From the NCBI RefSeq assembly GCF_012726295.1, contig NZ_JABAOB010000011.1, positions 124,001 to 188,000 of the forward strand: DNA of 64,000 nt, in the 5' to 3' direction. The stretch is from Chitinophaga sp. Ak27 (GTDB lineage Bacteria > Bacteroidota > Bacteroidia > Chitinophagales > Chitinophagaceae). Within the stretch, counting starts at the first letter, position 1. Each line of letters opens with the position of its first letter. A program made the position numbers and the translations under genes. Below, piece by piece: positions 33,294-42,294 of this stretch. The notes beneath the pieces were generated by a model. It saw nothing but the letters and a program-made list of their open reading frames with translations, ran no database searches and was not told where the DNA came from.

Positions 33294-36200
33294 ATGAAGC
33301 GTGGAAAAAAAATAATCAGGCTATTACTGATCATCACCGGTATTTTCTTGTTGGTGATCGCCATAGCTGGAAGTATACTGTACAGTCAGCAGGAACGCCT
33401 TACCCAGATGGCTGTCAGAGAATTGAACAAGCAACTTCCCGGGGAGCTGGTAATAGCCAGCAGCAGTATCTCCCCTTTCAGCACCTTTCCTTATATCTCT
33501 ATTGCGTTACGCGATGTCCGTTTTTTCAGAGATAAAAAAATGGATGGGACTCCTTTGTACCAGGTAGAACGGCTATACATAGGTTTCAGCCTGCCCGATG
33601 TGTTACAGCAGCGGTACAATGCCCGCATCATCGTGCTGGCCAACGGGAAAGTACATGTTGCCCGTTACGCTAATGGCGCTGTTGATATTATTGATGCGCA
33701 TACATTAAAAAGCGACAACAGCAGCGCTTCTACAGATACAGCTACCGCTGCGCTGAACCTCGATCTGAAAAAGGTCATCCTGAAAAATATCGACGTCACC
33801 TATCATGATGATGCCAGTGGGTGGAAGGTTACCTCCCATATTGATAAAATTAAAACCGCGTTCTCCATGGATGCCAATCGCATCGCTATTAACATGGATA
33901 GTAAGCTGATGGTGGACATCACGGGGAAAACCGATACCAGCCTTTTCCGGCATAAGCAGTTGCAGTTTACATTAAGCGGCGTTTATGATAAGCAAAAGAA
34001 AACGTTAACCATTCCGCCGGGGAAAATCAGGTTAGAAGCCGCGTCCCTCGAGCTAGAGGGACTGTTGAGCCAGCACTTTGTGGATCTTAAAGTGAAGGGC
34101 GACAAGCCCGACATGAATCTCCTGCTGGCCCTGGTACCGCAGAACGTGGCGGTATTACTGGAGAAATATAAACACGACGGCCGTATCTTTTTCGACGGTA
34201 TTATCAAAGGACCGGTGGGCAAGGGAATAGCTCCGTTGATTACCGCTAATTTCGGCTGTGAATCTGTGTGGTTTCAGAATAAAAAAATAGACCGCAAAGT
34301 AGATCAGCTGGGCTTCAGGGGATATTATACCAATGGTGCGGCGCATAACCTTCAAACATCAGAATTGCATATTCTTAATTTCAATGCCCGCCCGGGTACC
34401 GGTATATTCAAGGGCAACTTCGTGATGAAGAACTTCGCCGACCCGCAAATCATTATGCAGTTGTATTCTGAGCTGAACCTGCGATTTGTAGGCGAGTTCC
34501 TGGGAATTAAAGACCTGGAGCAGATCAGTGGAGAAATTAAGCTGAATATGAACTTCCGGGAAATGGTTGATATGCGTATTCCCGAAGAAAGCCTGGCAAA
34601 GCTGAAAGAAGGCGTGCAAAGCGAGCTCACCGTGAAACATCTGGAGTTCAGGATTCCCGGTTACCACCTACCGGTACAAAATATGAATGTGCATGCGGTG
34701 ATTCAACAGGGACGACTGCAGGTAGATTCCGTGGCTTTTCGTATAGGCAGTTCCGATATACTGGCGCATGCATCTGTAAGCGATGTGCCAGCCCTCTTCC
34801 ATCAGCAAAACAAGCCGGTAGCCATTACCTTTGGCGTATCCAGCAGGCGCCTGCAGCTGGGTGAACTGTGGAAACTAGATTCCATCCACCCGGTATTGGC
34901 CAAAGAAGTAGTAAAAAACCTCAATATGGGACTGGCTTTTGAAAGCTCGGTGAAAGAGCTGTTGCATCCCCATCCACTACCTAAAGGCACCTTTAAAATA
35001 GCACACTTGCAGGCAGCATTTCAGCAATACCCGCATGCGTTACACGACTTCAACGCCGCGGTGACGATCAGCGACACCAGCTTACGGGTGTTTAATTTCA
35101 GCGGAAACATCGACAGCAGTAATTTTGCGCTGAAAGGACGACTCAATAACTATCTCCTCTGGTTCGATAACATCAAAAAGGGAAATACTGAAATTGCTTT
35201 TGACTTTAAGTCGGACCGCCTGGCCGTGAATGACCTGATCAGCCAACGGGGGCGCCAGTTTATTCCCCGGGGATATTGGTACGAGCAGGCAAACAACGTA
35301 TGGCTGCGCTCTAAAATGAGCCTTAAATACGATACCGTATTTAAGAAAGCAGATGCGCATATCGCCAATATTTCCGGCACCCTGCGGGAGCATCCTATCA
35401 GTATAGAAAAAGTAAACGGGCGGATACGCTATGGCAACAACCGGTTTATTGTGATAGATACGCTGACCGGCAAAGTAGGCCGTACTGACTTTGATCTGAA
35501 CATGCGTTATGCTGTAGGGCCAGGAAAAAACAAGCAAAAGCGCAGCAACTACTTCCGGTTTAAATCCAACCTGCTGGATGTAGATGAGCTGATGAACTAT
35601 GATTTCAGCGAGCCCGCTGTGGCTACAACGGCGCCGGCGAAACACACCACTGTAAGAGAAAACGACTCCCTGCATGCAGCCGGCTTCAATGTATTCGACA
35701 TCCCGTTCTCTGAATTTGAAACGCAGGTAGATATCAAAAAAGTAAAATATAAGCGGCTATGGATGAAAAACCTGCTGGCGAATGTACATATGCGGGAAGA
35801 TAAAAAAATTAAGGTAGACACTGTTGCCATGAACATTGCCGGCGGGCATGTAGCCATGCGGGGCATGTTTAACGCCAGCGATCCGAAGAAACTGTATTTC
35901 AAAAACGGTATCTATCTCGAAAATGTAGATATCTCCAAATTGCTGATCAAGTTCGATAATTTCGGGCAGGACTTCGTACTGAATAACAATCTGAAGGGCA
36001 CGCTGAGCGGGCATATTAAGAGCAATGTACGCCTGCACCCGGATCTGACGCCGGTGCTGAGCGAAACCGAATCGCAGATGAATATTACCATTGTGAATGG
36101 TACCCTGCTGGATTTTGGCCCCATGCAGGCCATGGCCGGTTATTTCAAGGACAAGAACCTCCGCATGGTAAGGTTTGATACCCTGCGCAACCAGCTCACG

Positions 36201-36506
36201 CTGAAGAACGGCGTATTGCAGATCCCCAATATGAATATCAATTCTTCCCTGGGGTATATAGAGGTTTCTGGCAGCCAGTCGCTCAATATGCAGATGGACT
36301 ATTACCTCCGCATCCCGATGAAGATGGTGACGCAGGTGGGCTTCCAGGCTCTGTTTGGCCGTAAGCGGGAAGAGGTGAATGTAGACCAGGTAGATGCCAT
36401 TGAGGTACGCGATAAAGACAAGAAGGTCCGCTTTATGAGCCTGAATGTTTCCGGTACACCTGATAAATATAAGATAGCCCTGAAAAAAGCGAAACGCACT
36501 TCCTGA
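33294..36506 (+). CDS. AsmA-family protein
   Basis: A 1070-residue protein with one N-terminal membrane helix (IIRLLLIITGIFLLVIAIAGSILY), then a long beta-strand-rich body typical of the AsmA/TamB-like repeated-beta-groove proteins, including the C-terminal AsmA region (VRLHPDLTPVLSETESQMNITIVNGTLLDFGPMQAMAGYFKDKNLRMVRFDTLRNQL). The family carries lipids between inner and outer membranes. It is a single gene with a strong terminator downstream. Confidence 0.9.
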   Translation: MKRGKKIIRLLLIITGIFLLVIAIAGSILYSQQERLTQMAVRELNKQLPGELVIASSSISPFSTFPYISIALRDVRFFRDKKMDGTPLYQVERLYIGFSLPDVLQQRYNARIIVLANGKVHVARYANGAVDIIDAHTLKSDNSSASTDTATAALNLDLKKVILKNIDVTYHDDASGWKVTSHIDKIKTAFSMDANRIAINMDSKLMVDITGKTDTSLFRHKQLQFTLSGVYDKQKKTLTIPPGKIRLEAASLELEGLLSQHFVDLKVKGDKPDMNLLLALVPQNVAVLLEKYKHDGRIFFDGIIKGPVGKGIAPLITANFGCESVWFQNKKIDRKVDQLGFRGYYTNGAAHNLQTSELHILNFNARPGTGIFKGNFVMKNFADPQIIMQLYSELNLRFVGEFLGIKDLEQISGEIKLNMNFREMVDMRIPEESLAKLKEGVQSELTVKHLEFRIPGYHLPVQNMNVHAVIQQGRLQVDSVAFRIGSSDILAHASVSDVPALFHQQNKPVAITFGVSSRRLQLGELWKLDSIHPVLAKEVVKNLNMGLAFESSVKELLHPHPLPKGTFKIAHLQAAFQQYPHALHDFNAAVTISDTSLRVFNFSGNIDSSNFALKGRLNNYLLWFDNIKKGNTEIAFDFKSDRLAVNDLISQRGRQFIPRGYWYEQANNVWLRSKMSLKYDTVFKKADAHIANISGTLREHPISIEKVNGRIRYGNNRFIVIDTLTGKVGRTDFDLNMRYAVGPGKNKQKRSNYFRFKSNLLDVDELMNYDFSEPAVATTAPAKHTTVRENDSLHAAGFNVFDIPFSEFETQVDIKKVKYKRLWMKNLLANVHMREDKKIKVDTVAMNIAGGHVAMRGMFNASDPKKLYFKNGIYLENVDISKLLIKFDNFGQDFVLNNNLKGTLSGHIKSNVRLHPDLTPVLSETESQMNITIVNGTLLDFGPMQAMAGYFKDKNLRMVRFDTLRNQLTLKNGVLQIPNMNINSSLGYIEVSGSQSLNMQMDYYLRIPMKMVTQVGFQALFGRKREEVNVDQVDAIEVRDKDKKVRFMSLNVSGTPDKYKIALKKAKRTS

Positions 36507-36533
36507 GCAGTTACCATGGCTTCACCTATATAC

Positions 36534-36563
36534 AGCGCTTCCGGTGGAAGCGCTTTTTTTTTT
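36534..36563 (+). terminator. terminator of the AsmA-family gene
   Basis: AGCGCTTCC pairs with GGAAGCGCT around GGT and is followed by a run of ten T residues. Confidence 0.93.
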
Positions 36564-36592
36564 GTCCATTTACTTTAATACTGTTTTATATT

Positions 36593-36615
36593 TTGAACAC
36601 TGTTCAATATATTTG
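36593..36615 (+). promoter_or_regulatory. TetR operator and -7 element
   Basis: TTGAACA-C-TGTTCAA (36593-36607) is a perfect dyad that abuts an exact Bacteroidota -7 element, TATATTTG (36608-36615). The TetR ATG follows at 36623. A repressor on the dyad would block the promoter, so autoregulation is likely. Confidence 0.75.
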
Positions 36616-36622
36616 CACTATT

Positions 36623-37213
36623 ATGAATAAAAAGGAAATACAGGAGCAGCGGGTGAAAGGCTATTTTATTACGGCTACGAAAGACCTGTTGAAAAGCGAT
36701 GGGCTGAAAAGCGTGAGTGTTCGCAACATTGCAGACAGGGCCGGGTATTCTTTTGCTACTTTGTACAACTATTTCAAAGATGTAAAAGACCTGGTATTTC
36801 TTTGTGTAAAGGATTTCCGGGAAGAGTGCCGGGAATATGTGGAGAGCCGCACCATGGCCATTACACCGGGCAACAAACGACTGAAAGCCATTATCCTGGC
36901 TTATATGGAATACTTCATCCAATACCCGGGCATATTCGATTTGTTTTTTGCGGAGAAATTATCAGATATCAGTGGCAAGGGAGATACCAGCGCATTGATT
37001 ACCTCACTGCTGGACGAACTATGCGCCGCGGACTGGGATTACTGTATAGACATGCGCATGCTCACGTCCCGTGAGGCGGGACTGAAGAAGGCCGCCTTGT
37101 TGTATGGCTCTACCGGCCTGCTCACGCTCTACCTCAACAGGCGCCATCCCGGCAGCTATGACGCCTTTCTAAAACAAGCCACTCATTTTATAGACAGCCA
37201 GCTAAAAAGTTAA
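36623..37213 (+). CDS. TetR/AcrR-family regulator
   Basis: About 196 residues from the ATG at 36623 (MNKKEIQEQRVKGYFITATK); the frame extends upstream through the operator, so the longer version is unlikely. The N-terminal helix-turn-helix reads LKSVSVRNIADRAGYSFATLYNYFKDVKDLVFLCVKDFREE. The C-terminal ligand domain is variable. The GIY-YIG gene starts 4 nt downstream, so both are one operon under the dyad at 36593. Confidence 0.92.
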   Translation: MNKKEIQEQRVKGYFITATKDLLKSDGLKSVSVRNIADRAGYSFATLYNYFKDVKDLVFLCVKDFREECREYVESRTMAITPGNKRLKAIILAYMEYFIQYPGIFDLFFAEKLSDISGKGDTSALITSLLDELCAADWDYCIDMRMLTSREAGLKKAALLYGSTGLLTLYLNRRHPGSYDAFLKQATHFIDSQLKS

Positions 37214-37217
37214 CACC

Positions 37218-37574
37218 ATGTCATCGAAGAAAGCGCTGAAGCAGGTATATAAGGAAATGACCTTCCCGAAAGGCGTATACCAGCTGCGTAATAAGCACAA
37301 CAACAAAATATTTATTGGCAGCAGCATGGACCTGGGCAGGGCCTGGAACTCGCTGCGAGTACAGCTAAAATCCGGGAATCATGCCAACGAAGCCTTACAG
37401 CGCGACTGGCTGGCATATGGCGAAGAAGGCTTCCTTTACGAGATCGTGGAAGTACTAAAGGAGTCGGGCGAGCCAGGGGCTGACCATCGCAAAGATGTTA
37501 AGGCCCTGGAGCAGCTGGTGATGCTGGAACTGGCGCCATACGGCGAGAAGGGTTATCATAAAAAAAGTAACTGA
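37218..37574 (+). CDS. GIY-YIG-family nuclease domain protein
   Basis: A 118-residue single-domain GIY-YIG protein: GVYQLRNKHNNKIFIGSSMDLGRAWNSLRVQL supplies the two signature strands (GVY and IFIG) and the catalytic-like Arg; ALQRDWLAYGEEGFLYEIVE follows, and a Glu-rich helix (DVKALEQLVMLELAPYGEKGYHKK) ends it. Members nick DNA, but many small versions have unknown roles. Its pairing with a TetR regulator suggests it is inducible rather than a housekeeping repair gene. Confidence 0.85.
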   Translation: MSSKKALKQVYKEMTFPKGVYQLRNKHNNKIFIGSSMDLGRAWNSLRVQLKSGNHANEALQRDWLAYGEEGFLYEIVEVLKESGEPGADHRKDVKALEQLVMLELAPYGEKGYHKKSN

Positions 37575-37739
37575 CTTGCGGGGACATGCTTCCCTGCAGA
37601 TGTTGGTGAACCCAACAGGGAAAACGCGCATCCGGGCAAACGGGGCGAATATAAGACCATTGGTCGCGAATATATATTGTATCCGCCGCGGATACCAGGC
37701 AGTATGTAGTTTAGCAACAGACTCTAACCATCTGTATAT

Positions 37740-38213
37740 ATGAAACTGCTACGAAACATCATCTATATCGGTTTGCTGCTGCTGGGATTATTTGTGCTGG
37801 GACAGAAAGAAATCAAAGGACGTAGCAATATTAAGAAGCTGGGACGCCTTGCAAAAGGCGACAGCACTGTTACACTGTATACTGGCAACAACCTGGAGAT
37901 TACCACCATCGACAGCCTGGATGTACGTACCATCTTTCCCACGGGCGCTATCAGGGTTGCCCGGGGCCCTCACCGGATTGGCGTAAAATTCAGCAAAACC
38001 CGCTTCTATGTAATTACCCGCAATGAAACCTACGCCAACTTTTCTTTCAACCTCAACTTCCCGGAGTATGGTAACTTTACCTTTGCTGGTTTCGAAAACA
38101 AACAGGATAACAAGATCTATTGTGAGCCATTGGCAGGTTTACCCAAAGAAGCGGAACGATTTTACAAGGACTCCATCATACCTGAGATCCTGGCCCAGTC
38201 AACACATGAGTAA
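37740..38213 (+). CDS. hypothetical membrane-anchored protein
   Basis: A 157-residue protein with an N-terminal membrane helix or signal anchor (NIIYIGLLLLGLFVLG) and a beta-rich rest (DSTVTLYTGNNLEITTIDSLDVRTIFPTGAIRV, TRFYVITRNETYANFSFNLNFPEYGNFTF). I do not recognise the family. It lies 2 nt before the next gene, so the two are co-transcribed and perhaps act together at the membrane. Confidence 0.7.
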   Translation: MKLLRNIIYIGLLLLGLFVLGQKEIKGRSNIKKLGRLAKGDSTVTLYTGNNLEITTIDSLDVRTIFPTGAIRVARGPHRIGVKFSKTRFYVITRNETYANFSFNLNFPEYGNFTFAGFENKQDNKIYCEPLAGLPKEAERFYKDSIIPEILAQSTHE

Positions 38214-38215
38214 AA

Positions 38216-38650
38216 ATGAAAGAGCAGCATTTCTCCTTCCGCCCGTATCATTCTATTTTGCTGTTCTTTATTTTCGCCGGGGTGATGTACACTTTGTACT
38301 GGTACCTGGTGCCCAACCTCAACTACGAGATCCCGGAAATGGTGTTCGTGGTGTTGTTCCTGGGAGGGATCGGCTGGTATTGTTATGATGCCTTTTTCAA
38401 ATCCAACAGTGTTTGTTACCTGGATATTTACCCCGAATGCTTCCTTACCCAAAACCTGCAACGTCAGGCTACGTATTACTATTACCGCGATATCGCGGAT
38501 ATTGAACTGCTGACGTATACCAGTCAGCAGATCACCGCATACCGGCTCACGCTATTAATGAAAAGCGGTGAAAAGATCCCACTGAAGCTGGAGTTGTTCT
38601 CCGGAAAAGCAATCCAGTCACTGGCAATTTTAGTGACGGAAAGAATTTGA
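38216..38650 (+). CDS. hypothetical membrane protein with PH-like domain
   Basis: A 144-residue protein. Two membrane helices (SILLFFIFAGVMYTLYWYLV and MVFVVLFLGGIGWYCYDAFF) are followed by a beta-rich cytoplasmic part (CYLDIYPECFLTQNLQRQATYYYYRDIADIELLTY, LTLLMKSGEKIPLKLELF) that resembles the bacterial PH-like domains found after paired helices. It is directly downstream of the preceding membrane-anchored protein gene. Function unknown. Confidence 0.7.
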   Translation: MKEQHFSFRPYHSILLFFIFAGVMYTLYWYLVPNLNYEIPEMVFVVLFLGGIGWYCYDAFFKSNSVCYLDIYPECFLTQNLQRQATYYYYRDIADIELLTYTSQQITAYRLTLLMKSGEKIPLKLELFSGKAIQSLAILVTERI

Positions 38651-38682
38651 TTTGCTTACTTACTACTAAGTAAGTATCTTTA
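38651..38682 (+). promoter_or_regulatory. TetR promoter with operator in the spacer
   Basis: TTTG (38651-38654) and TATCTTTA (38675-38682) form a -33/-7 promoter with a 20-nt spacer. The spacer carries the dyad TACTTACT-ACTA-AGTAAGTA (38657-38676). The TetR ATG is at 38704. This is a standard autorepression layout. Confidence 0.8.
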
Positions 38683-38703
38683 CACCGCCAAAAAGCAATA
38701 AAT

Positions 38704-39261
38704 ATGGCGGGCACAAAAGATAAAATCGTATCTATGGCCGACAGGCTGGTAAGAACCAAGGGGTTCAACGCCTTCAGCTATAAAGACATTTCGGCGCCGT
38801 TGGATATTAAAAACGCAGCGGTACACTACCACTTTCCGGCGAAAGCCGATTTAGGCATAGAGATAGTAGCTCATGAAATTGCGCTATTCACCGGCAATAC
38901 CGGCAAATGGGCCCATCTGCCAGAAGATGAGCAGCTGTCGCGGTTATTCGATATATTCCGGCGCTACAACAGCGAGGGCAACATTTGCCTGATGGGCTCA
39001 CTGGCTACGGATTTCGAGACATTGTCGCCCGACATGCAGGCCAAGGTACAGGAAATGGGTAGCATTATTCTGCAATGGCTGACCAACTGCCTGGAGCAGG
39101 GCCGAAAAAACAAACGTCTTCATTTTAAAGGCGCCGCCGATGCGCGGGCGCTGATCATCATATCCAATTTACAGTCTTCCCTGCTGCTGTCGCGCGTGAT
39201 GGGCCCATCCGCCTTTCACCGGATCGCAGATCAACTGCTGGAAGACCTCTGTCAAAAATAG
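38704..39261 (+). CDS. TetR/AcrR-family regulator
   Basis: A 185-residue TetR protein with the helix-turn-helix FNAFSYKDISAPLDIKNAAVHYHFPAKADLGIEIVAHE. The C-terminal domain resembles the TetR_C group. The dyad operator sits inside its own promoter. A fabF-like gene starts 6 nt downstream, so this regulator probably controls a ketoacyl synthase in response to an acyl or toxic compound. Confidence 0.94.
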   Translation: MAGTKDKIVSMADRLVRTKGFNAFSYKDISAPLDIKNAAVHYHFPAKADLGIEIVAHEIALFTGNTGKWAHLPEDEQLSRLFDIFRRYNSEGNICLMGSLATDFETLSPDMQAKVQEMGSIILQWLTNCLEQGRKNKRLHFKGAADARALIIISNLQSSLLLSRVMGPSAFHRIADQLLEDLCQK

Positions 39262-39267
39262 CTAACT

Positions 39268-40509
39268 ATGAAAAGAGTTGTCATCACAGGCATGGGCGCC
39301 GTGTCGCCAATAGGTAACGATGTTGCCACTTTCTGGAATAACCTGGTGAATGGGGGCAGTGGTGCTGCCACCATTACCCATTTTGATGCCAGCCGGTTTC
39401 GCACCCGGTTTGCCCATGAATTGAAAGGATTTGATGCCGGTGCATTGCTGGACAAGGCCGAACTGCGGAAAACCGATCCATTTACGCAATATGCACTGGT
39501 AGCAGCTGATCAGGCTATTCGCGACAGCGGACTGGATTTCAGTAACATGGACCCTTTTGATACCGGGGTGATCTGGGGCTCGGGCCAGGGCGGTATGCAA
39601 ACATTTGAAGAGCAGGTGACCGAATATGTATCCGGCGATTATAACCCGCGCTTCAGTCCCTATTTCGTTCCCAAGCTGATCACCAATATGGCTTCAGGCA
39701 TGATCTCTATTAAGTACCGGCTGATGGGCATCAATTATACCACTGTATCTGCCTGCTCCACCTCTAATACGGCCATCATGGATGCCTTAAATTACATCCG
39801 GCTGGGTAAGGCCAAAGTAATTGTTACGGGTGGTTCTGAAGCGCCTATCACGCCTGCCTCCGTAGGTGGATTTTGTGCGATGAAAGCCATGTCGGTCCGC
39901 AACGATGATCCGACTACCGCTTCGAGGCCTTTTGATGTGGATCGCGATGGTTTTGTGATGGGAGAAGGCGCCGGCGCGCTGATACTGGAAGAGTACGAAC
40001 ATGCGAAAGCCAGGGGCGCGCATATTTATGCAGAAGTGGCAGGCGCCGCTATGACAGCAGATGCCTATCACATGACCGCCACACATCCCGAAGGTCTGGG
40101 CGCTTTCCGCGCCATGCAACAGGCGCTTGAAGATGCAGGACTGGATAAATCGTCTGTCGACTACCTGAATGCTCATGCTACTTCTACTCCGGTGGGCGAC
40201 CTGAGTGAAATAGCCGCTATTGGTAAATTATTTGGAGAAGCACCTGCACACCTGCATATCAGCGCTACCAAATCCATGACGGGGCATTTACTGGGCGCAG
40301 CAGGCGCCATAGAAGCCATTGCCAGTGTAATGAGCATACAGCAGGGTATCATCCCTCCTACCATCAACACGCAACAGCTGGATCCTGCTATTCCCGCAGG
40401 GATGCAGATCGTGCTGACCAACGCTATAGAAAAACCAGTGTCGGTAGCCATGAGCAACACCTTTGGATTCGGCGGCCACAATGGCATTGTCGTCTTCCGA
40501 AAAATATAA
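39268..40509 (+). CDS. beta-ketoacyl-[ACP] synthase II-like
   Basis: A 413-residue KAS II fold enzyme that extends acyl-ACP chains by decarboxylative condensation with malonyl-ACP. The Cys-His-His triad is seen in TTVSACSTSNTAIM, LNAHATSTPVGD and ATKSMTGHLLGAAG. The ending NTFGFGGHNGIVVFRK is typical. Because it is paired with a TetR regulator and not in the core fab cluster, it may be a second, inducible FabF for modified fatty acids rather than the essential one. Confidence 0.92.
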   Translation: MKRVVITGMGAVSPIGNDVATFWNNLVNGGSGAATITHFDASRFRTRFAHELKGFDAGALLDKAELRKTDPFTQYALVAADQAIRDSGLDFSNMDPFDTGVIWGSGQGGMQTFEEQVTEYVSGDYNPRFSPYFVPKLITNMASGMISIKYRLMGINYTTVSACSTSNTAIMDALNYIRLGKAKVIVTGGSEAPITPASVGGFCAMKAMSVRNDDPTTASRPFDVDRDGFVMGEGAGALILEEYEHAKARGAHIYAEVAGAAMTADAYHMTATHPEGLGAFRAMQQALEDAGLDKSSVDYLNAHATSTPVGDLSEIAAIGKLFGEAPAHLHISATKSMTGHLLGAAGAIEAIASVMSIQQGIIPPTINTQQLDPAIPAGMQIVLTNAIEKPVSVAMSNTFGFGGHNGIVVFRKI

Positions 40510-40533
40510 TTGAAAACCTATTTATAATAACCG

Positions 40534-40568
40534 GGGCTGTCGTTGTAAAAACGACAGCCCTTTATTTT
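40534..40568 (+). terminator. terminator of the TetR-fabF operon
   Basis: GGGCTGTCGT pairs with ACGACAGCCC around TGTAAAA and is followed by TTTATTTT. Confidence 0.92.
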
Positions 40569-40675
40569 GTACCACCAACACCCTTAAAATTAATTTTTAA
40601 AAAGTGCGTAGGGGTATCCCCCGGTCATGCTGTCTTCCTCATGTAGTTTAAAAAACATATTAAAATAAGACGATC

Positions 40676-41656
40676 ATGATGGGTTACACATCAAAACACC
40701 TGCAACTGCGCAAGCAAAAAAAATCACTTTGTTTATTAGTGGCCATATTCGCCCTTACCCCTGCCCAACGCCTCTTTGCCCAGCTGGGCGCGACTTCTCT
40801 CAATGGACCCGGCATTGGATTCAGCGTAGATTACCTGCCAGCATCGCGTTATATCCGCCCGGAAGACAGTGTTAAAACACACTCTACCTCTTCACAGGTA
40901 CGTTATAATTTCGGCGCTATCTTTTCACTCAGCAGCCGTGTTGACACCATTACCGGTAAGGTAAGAAACTGGTCCCTGGCGGCTTCCGGCAGCTACACCA
41001 AATTCACTAATAAAGATTATGAACACAACATCTTCCCGGAAGAATTGCTGGGTACCCAACTGGCGCTGCAACACTACCGCAATATTAACCGGCGCTGGTC
41101 GCTGGTAGCATTGGTTTCAGCCGGCATTTACACTGACCTCGTGAAGGTCGACGAGAAAGATCTTTTTGTGAATGGAGGCGTTTTATTTGTGAAACAGGTG
41201 AATCGTCGTTTCTCCTATGGCATAGGTGCTATGCTCACCAATTCCTTTGGCACACCAATGGTACTTCCCGCCTTCATGGTAAGATGGCAAACAGATAACA
41301 AGTATAGGATAGATATCAATTTCCCTGAAAAGATCAGTGTCGTTACCACGCTGAACAAATATACTGACCTCGGTCTTGCATTCCGTATGCGTGGCGCTGC
41401 TTACGACGTAGAAAACCAGCAAAACAATAAAAGAATGATGGGGCAAACAGAGATGAGTATAGGCCTGGAAAATACCTGGCACCTGAACAGGCATATCGAC
41501 TTTGTAGCTTCCGGGGGCGCTACCCTGCTGAATGAAGTGTCTTTCCAGGAAAAAAATCTTTCGCATATGTTTGATAAAGACCATCCACATCGCCTGGCTA
41601 CCAATTATTTCTTCAGCGGCGGCCTCCGGTGGAATTTCAAACCCACCCGTCACTAA
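40676..41656 (+). CDS. predicted outer-membrane beta-barrel protein (DUF6268-like)
   Basis: A 326-residue protein with an N-terminal signal (SLCLLVAIFALTPAQRLFAQ) and repeated amphipathic strands (RNWSLAASGSYTKF, RRWSLVALVSAGIYTD, RRFSYGIGAMLTNSFGTP, GQTEMSIGLENTWHL), ending with an aromatic-rich last strand (NYFFSGGLRWNF). This is typical of a small outer-membrane barrel of Bacteroidota. The family number is from memory and not checked. Function unknown. Confidence 0.7.
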   Translation: MMGYTSKHLQLRKQKKSLCLLVAIFALTPAQRLFAQLGATSLNGPGIGFSVDYLPASRYIRPEDSVKTHSTSSQVRYNFGAIFSLSSRVDTITGKVRNWSLAASGSYTKFTNKDYEHNIFPEELLGTQLALQHYRNINRRWSLVALVSAGIYTDLVKVDEKDLFVNGGVLFVKQVNRRFSYGIGAMLTNSFGTPMVLPAFMVRWQTDNKYRIDINFPEKISVVTTLNKYTDLGLAFRMRGAAYDVENQQNNKRMMGQTEMSIGLENTWHLNRHIDFVASGGATLLNEVSFQEKNLSHMFDKDHPHRLATNYFFSGGLRWNFKPTRH

Positions 41657-41767
41657 CGGAAACGGTTATATTAAAATATGCCTTGTCTGCTTCGAGCCCT
41701 TATGGGGCCGGGCAGACAACGTTGTTATATCCACCGGGTTCAATATCTTCGTGGCCAGCATGTACTT

Positions 41768-42253
41768 ATGGCCTTTATCATTTCTTTCGATCTGGACGAC
41801 CTGCTGATACCCGGTATCAAACGATTCCCCGTAGAGCGTAATTACCTGTGGCACCGGCTTTTTAGCCGCGAAAAGATAAGACAGGGCACTATTTCCCTGA
41901 TACAGGCATTACGTGCCCGTGGTTGCCGGATCTATATTTATACCACTTCCTACCGGTCACCTGCATACATCAGGCGTTTGTTTTTCCCGTATGGTATTTT
42001 CCCGAAGAAAATTATCAATAAGACCTTACATGATAAAATATTGGGAGAACGGGCGCACCGGATTTCCAAGTACCCGCCGGCATTTAATATCGATATACAT
42101 GTAGACGATGCCCCGGGCGTAGGTATAGAAGGCGAATGTTATCATTTCCCGACGATTATTATTGGGGAAGATGATCTTCACTGGGTTGATACCGTTCTGC
42201 AACGGTTGTCTGATCACGCAGCGCAACAAACAGACAAAGGAGCAAAGCAGTAA
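41768..42253 (+). CDS. HAD-like hydrolase family protein
   Basis: About 161 residues from the ATG at 41768, which precedes the HAD motif I FDLDD (MAFIISFDLDDLLIPG). Motif II-like IYIYTTSYRSP and motif IV-like DIHVDDAPGVG are present. The catalytic Asp pair DLD is kept. Its substrate is unknown; possible roles are a phosphatase or a nucleotide-processing enzyme. The frame upstream of 41768 has no family similarity. Its stop codon lies in the loop of the terminator. Confidence 0.75.
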   Translation: MAFIISFDLDDLLIPGIKRFPVERNYLWHRLFSREKIRQGTISLIQALRARGCRIYIYTTSYRSPAYIRRLFFPYGIFPKKIINKTLHDKILGERAHRISKYPPAFNIDIHVDDAPGVGIEGECYHFPTIIIGEDDLHWVDTVLQRLSDHAAQQTDKGAKQ

Positions 42254-42281
42254 AAATTACCACTTTGCTCCTTCTTTATTT
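42239..42281. terminator. terminator between HAD-like and tricorn genes
   Basis: GGAGCAAAG pairs with CTTTGCTCC, followed by TTCTTTATTTT on the plus strand; it includes the HAD-like stop codon in the loop. Confidence 0.8.
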
Positions 42282-42294
42282 TGCCTAAAAAGTT

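Noticed and set aside
37575..37739. Possible tRNA or structured RNA after the GIY-YIG gene
   Set aside because: Small stems such as TTGG/CCAA are present, but there is no cloverleaf, no T-loop consensus and no acceptor stem.
41678..41767. N-terminal extension of the HAD-like protein
   Set aside because: The upstream codons lack similarity to the family and the HAD motif I needs the ATG at 41768.
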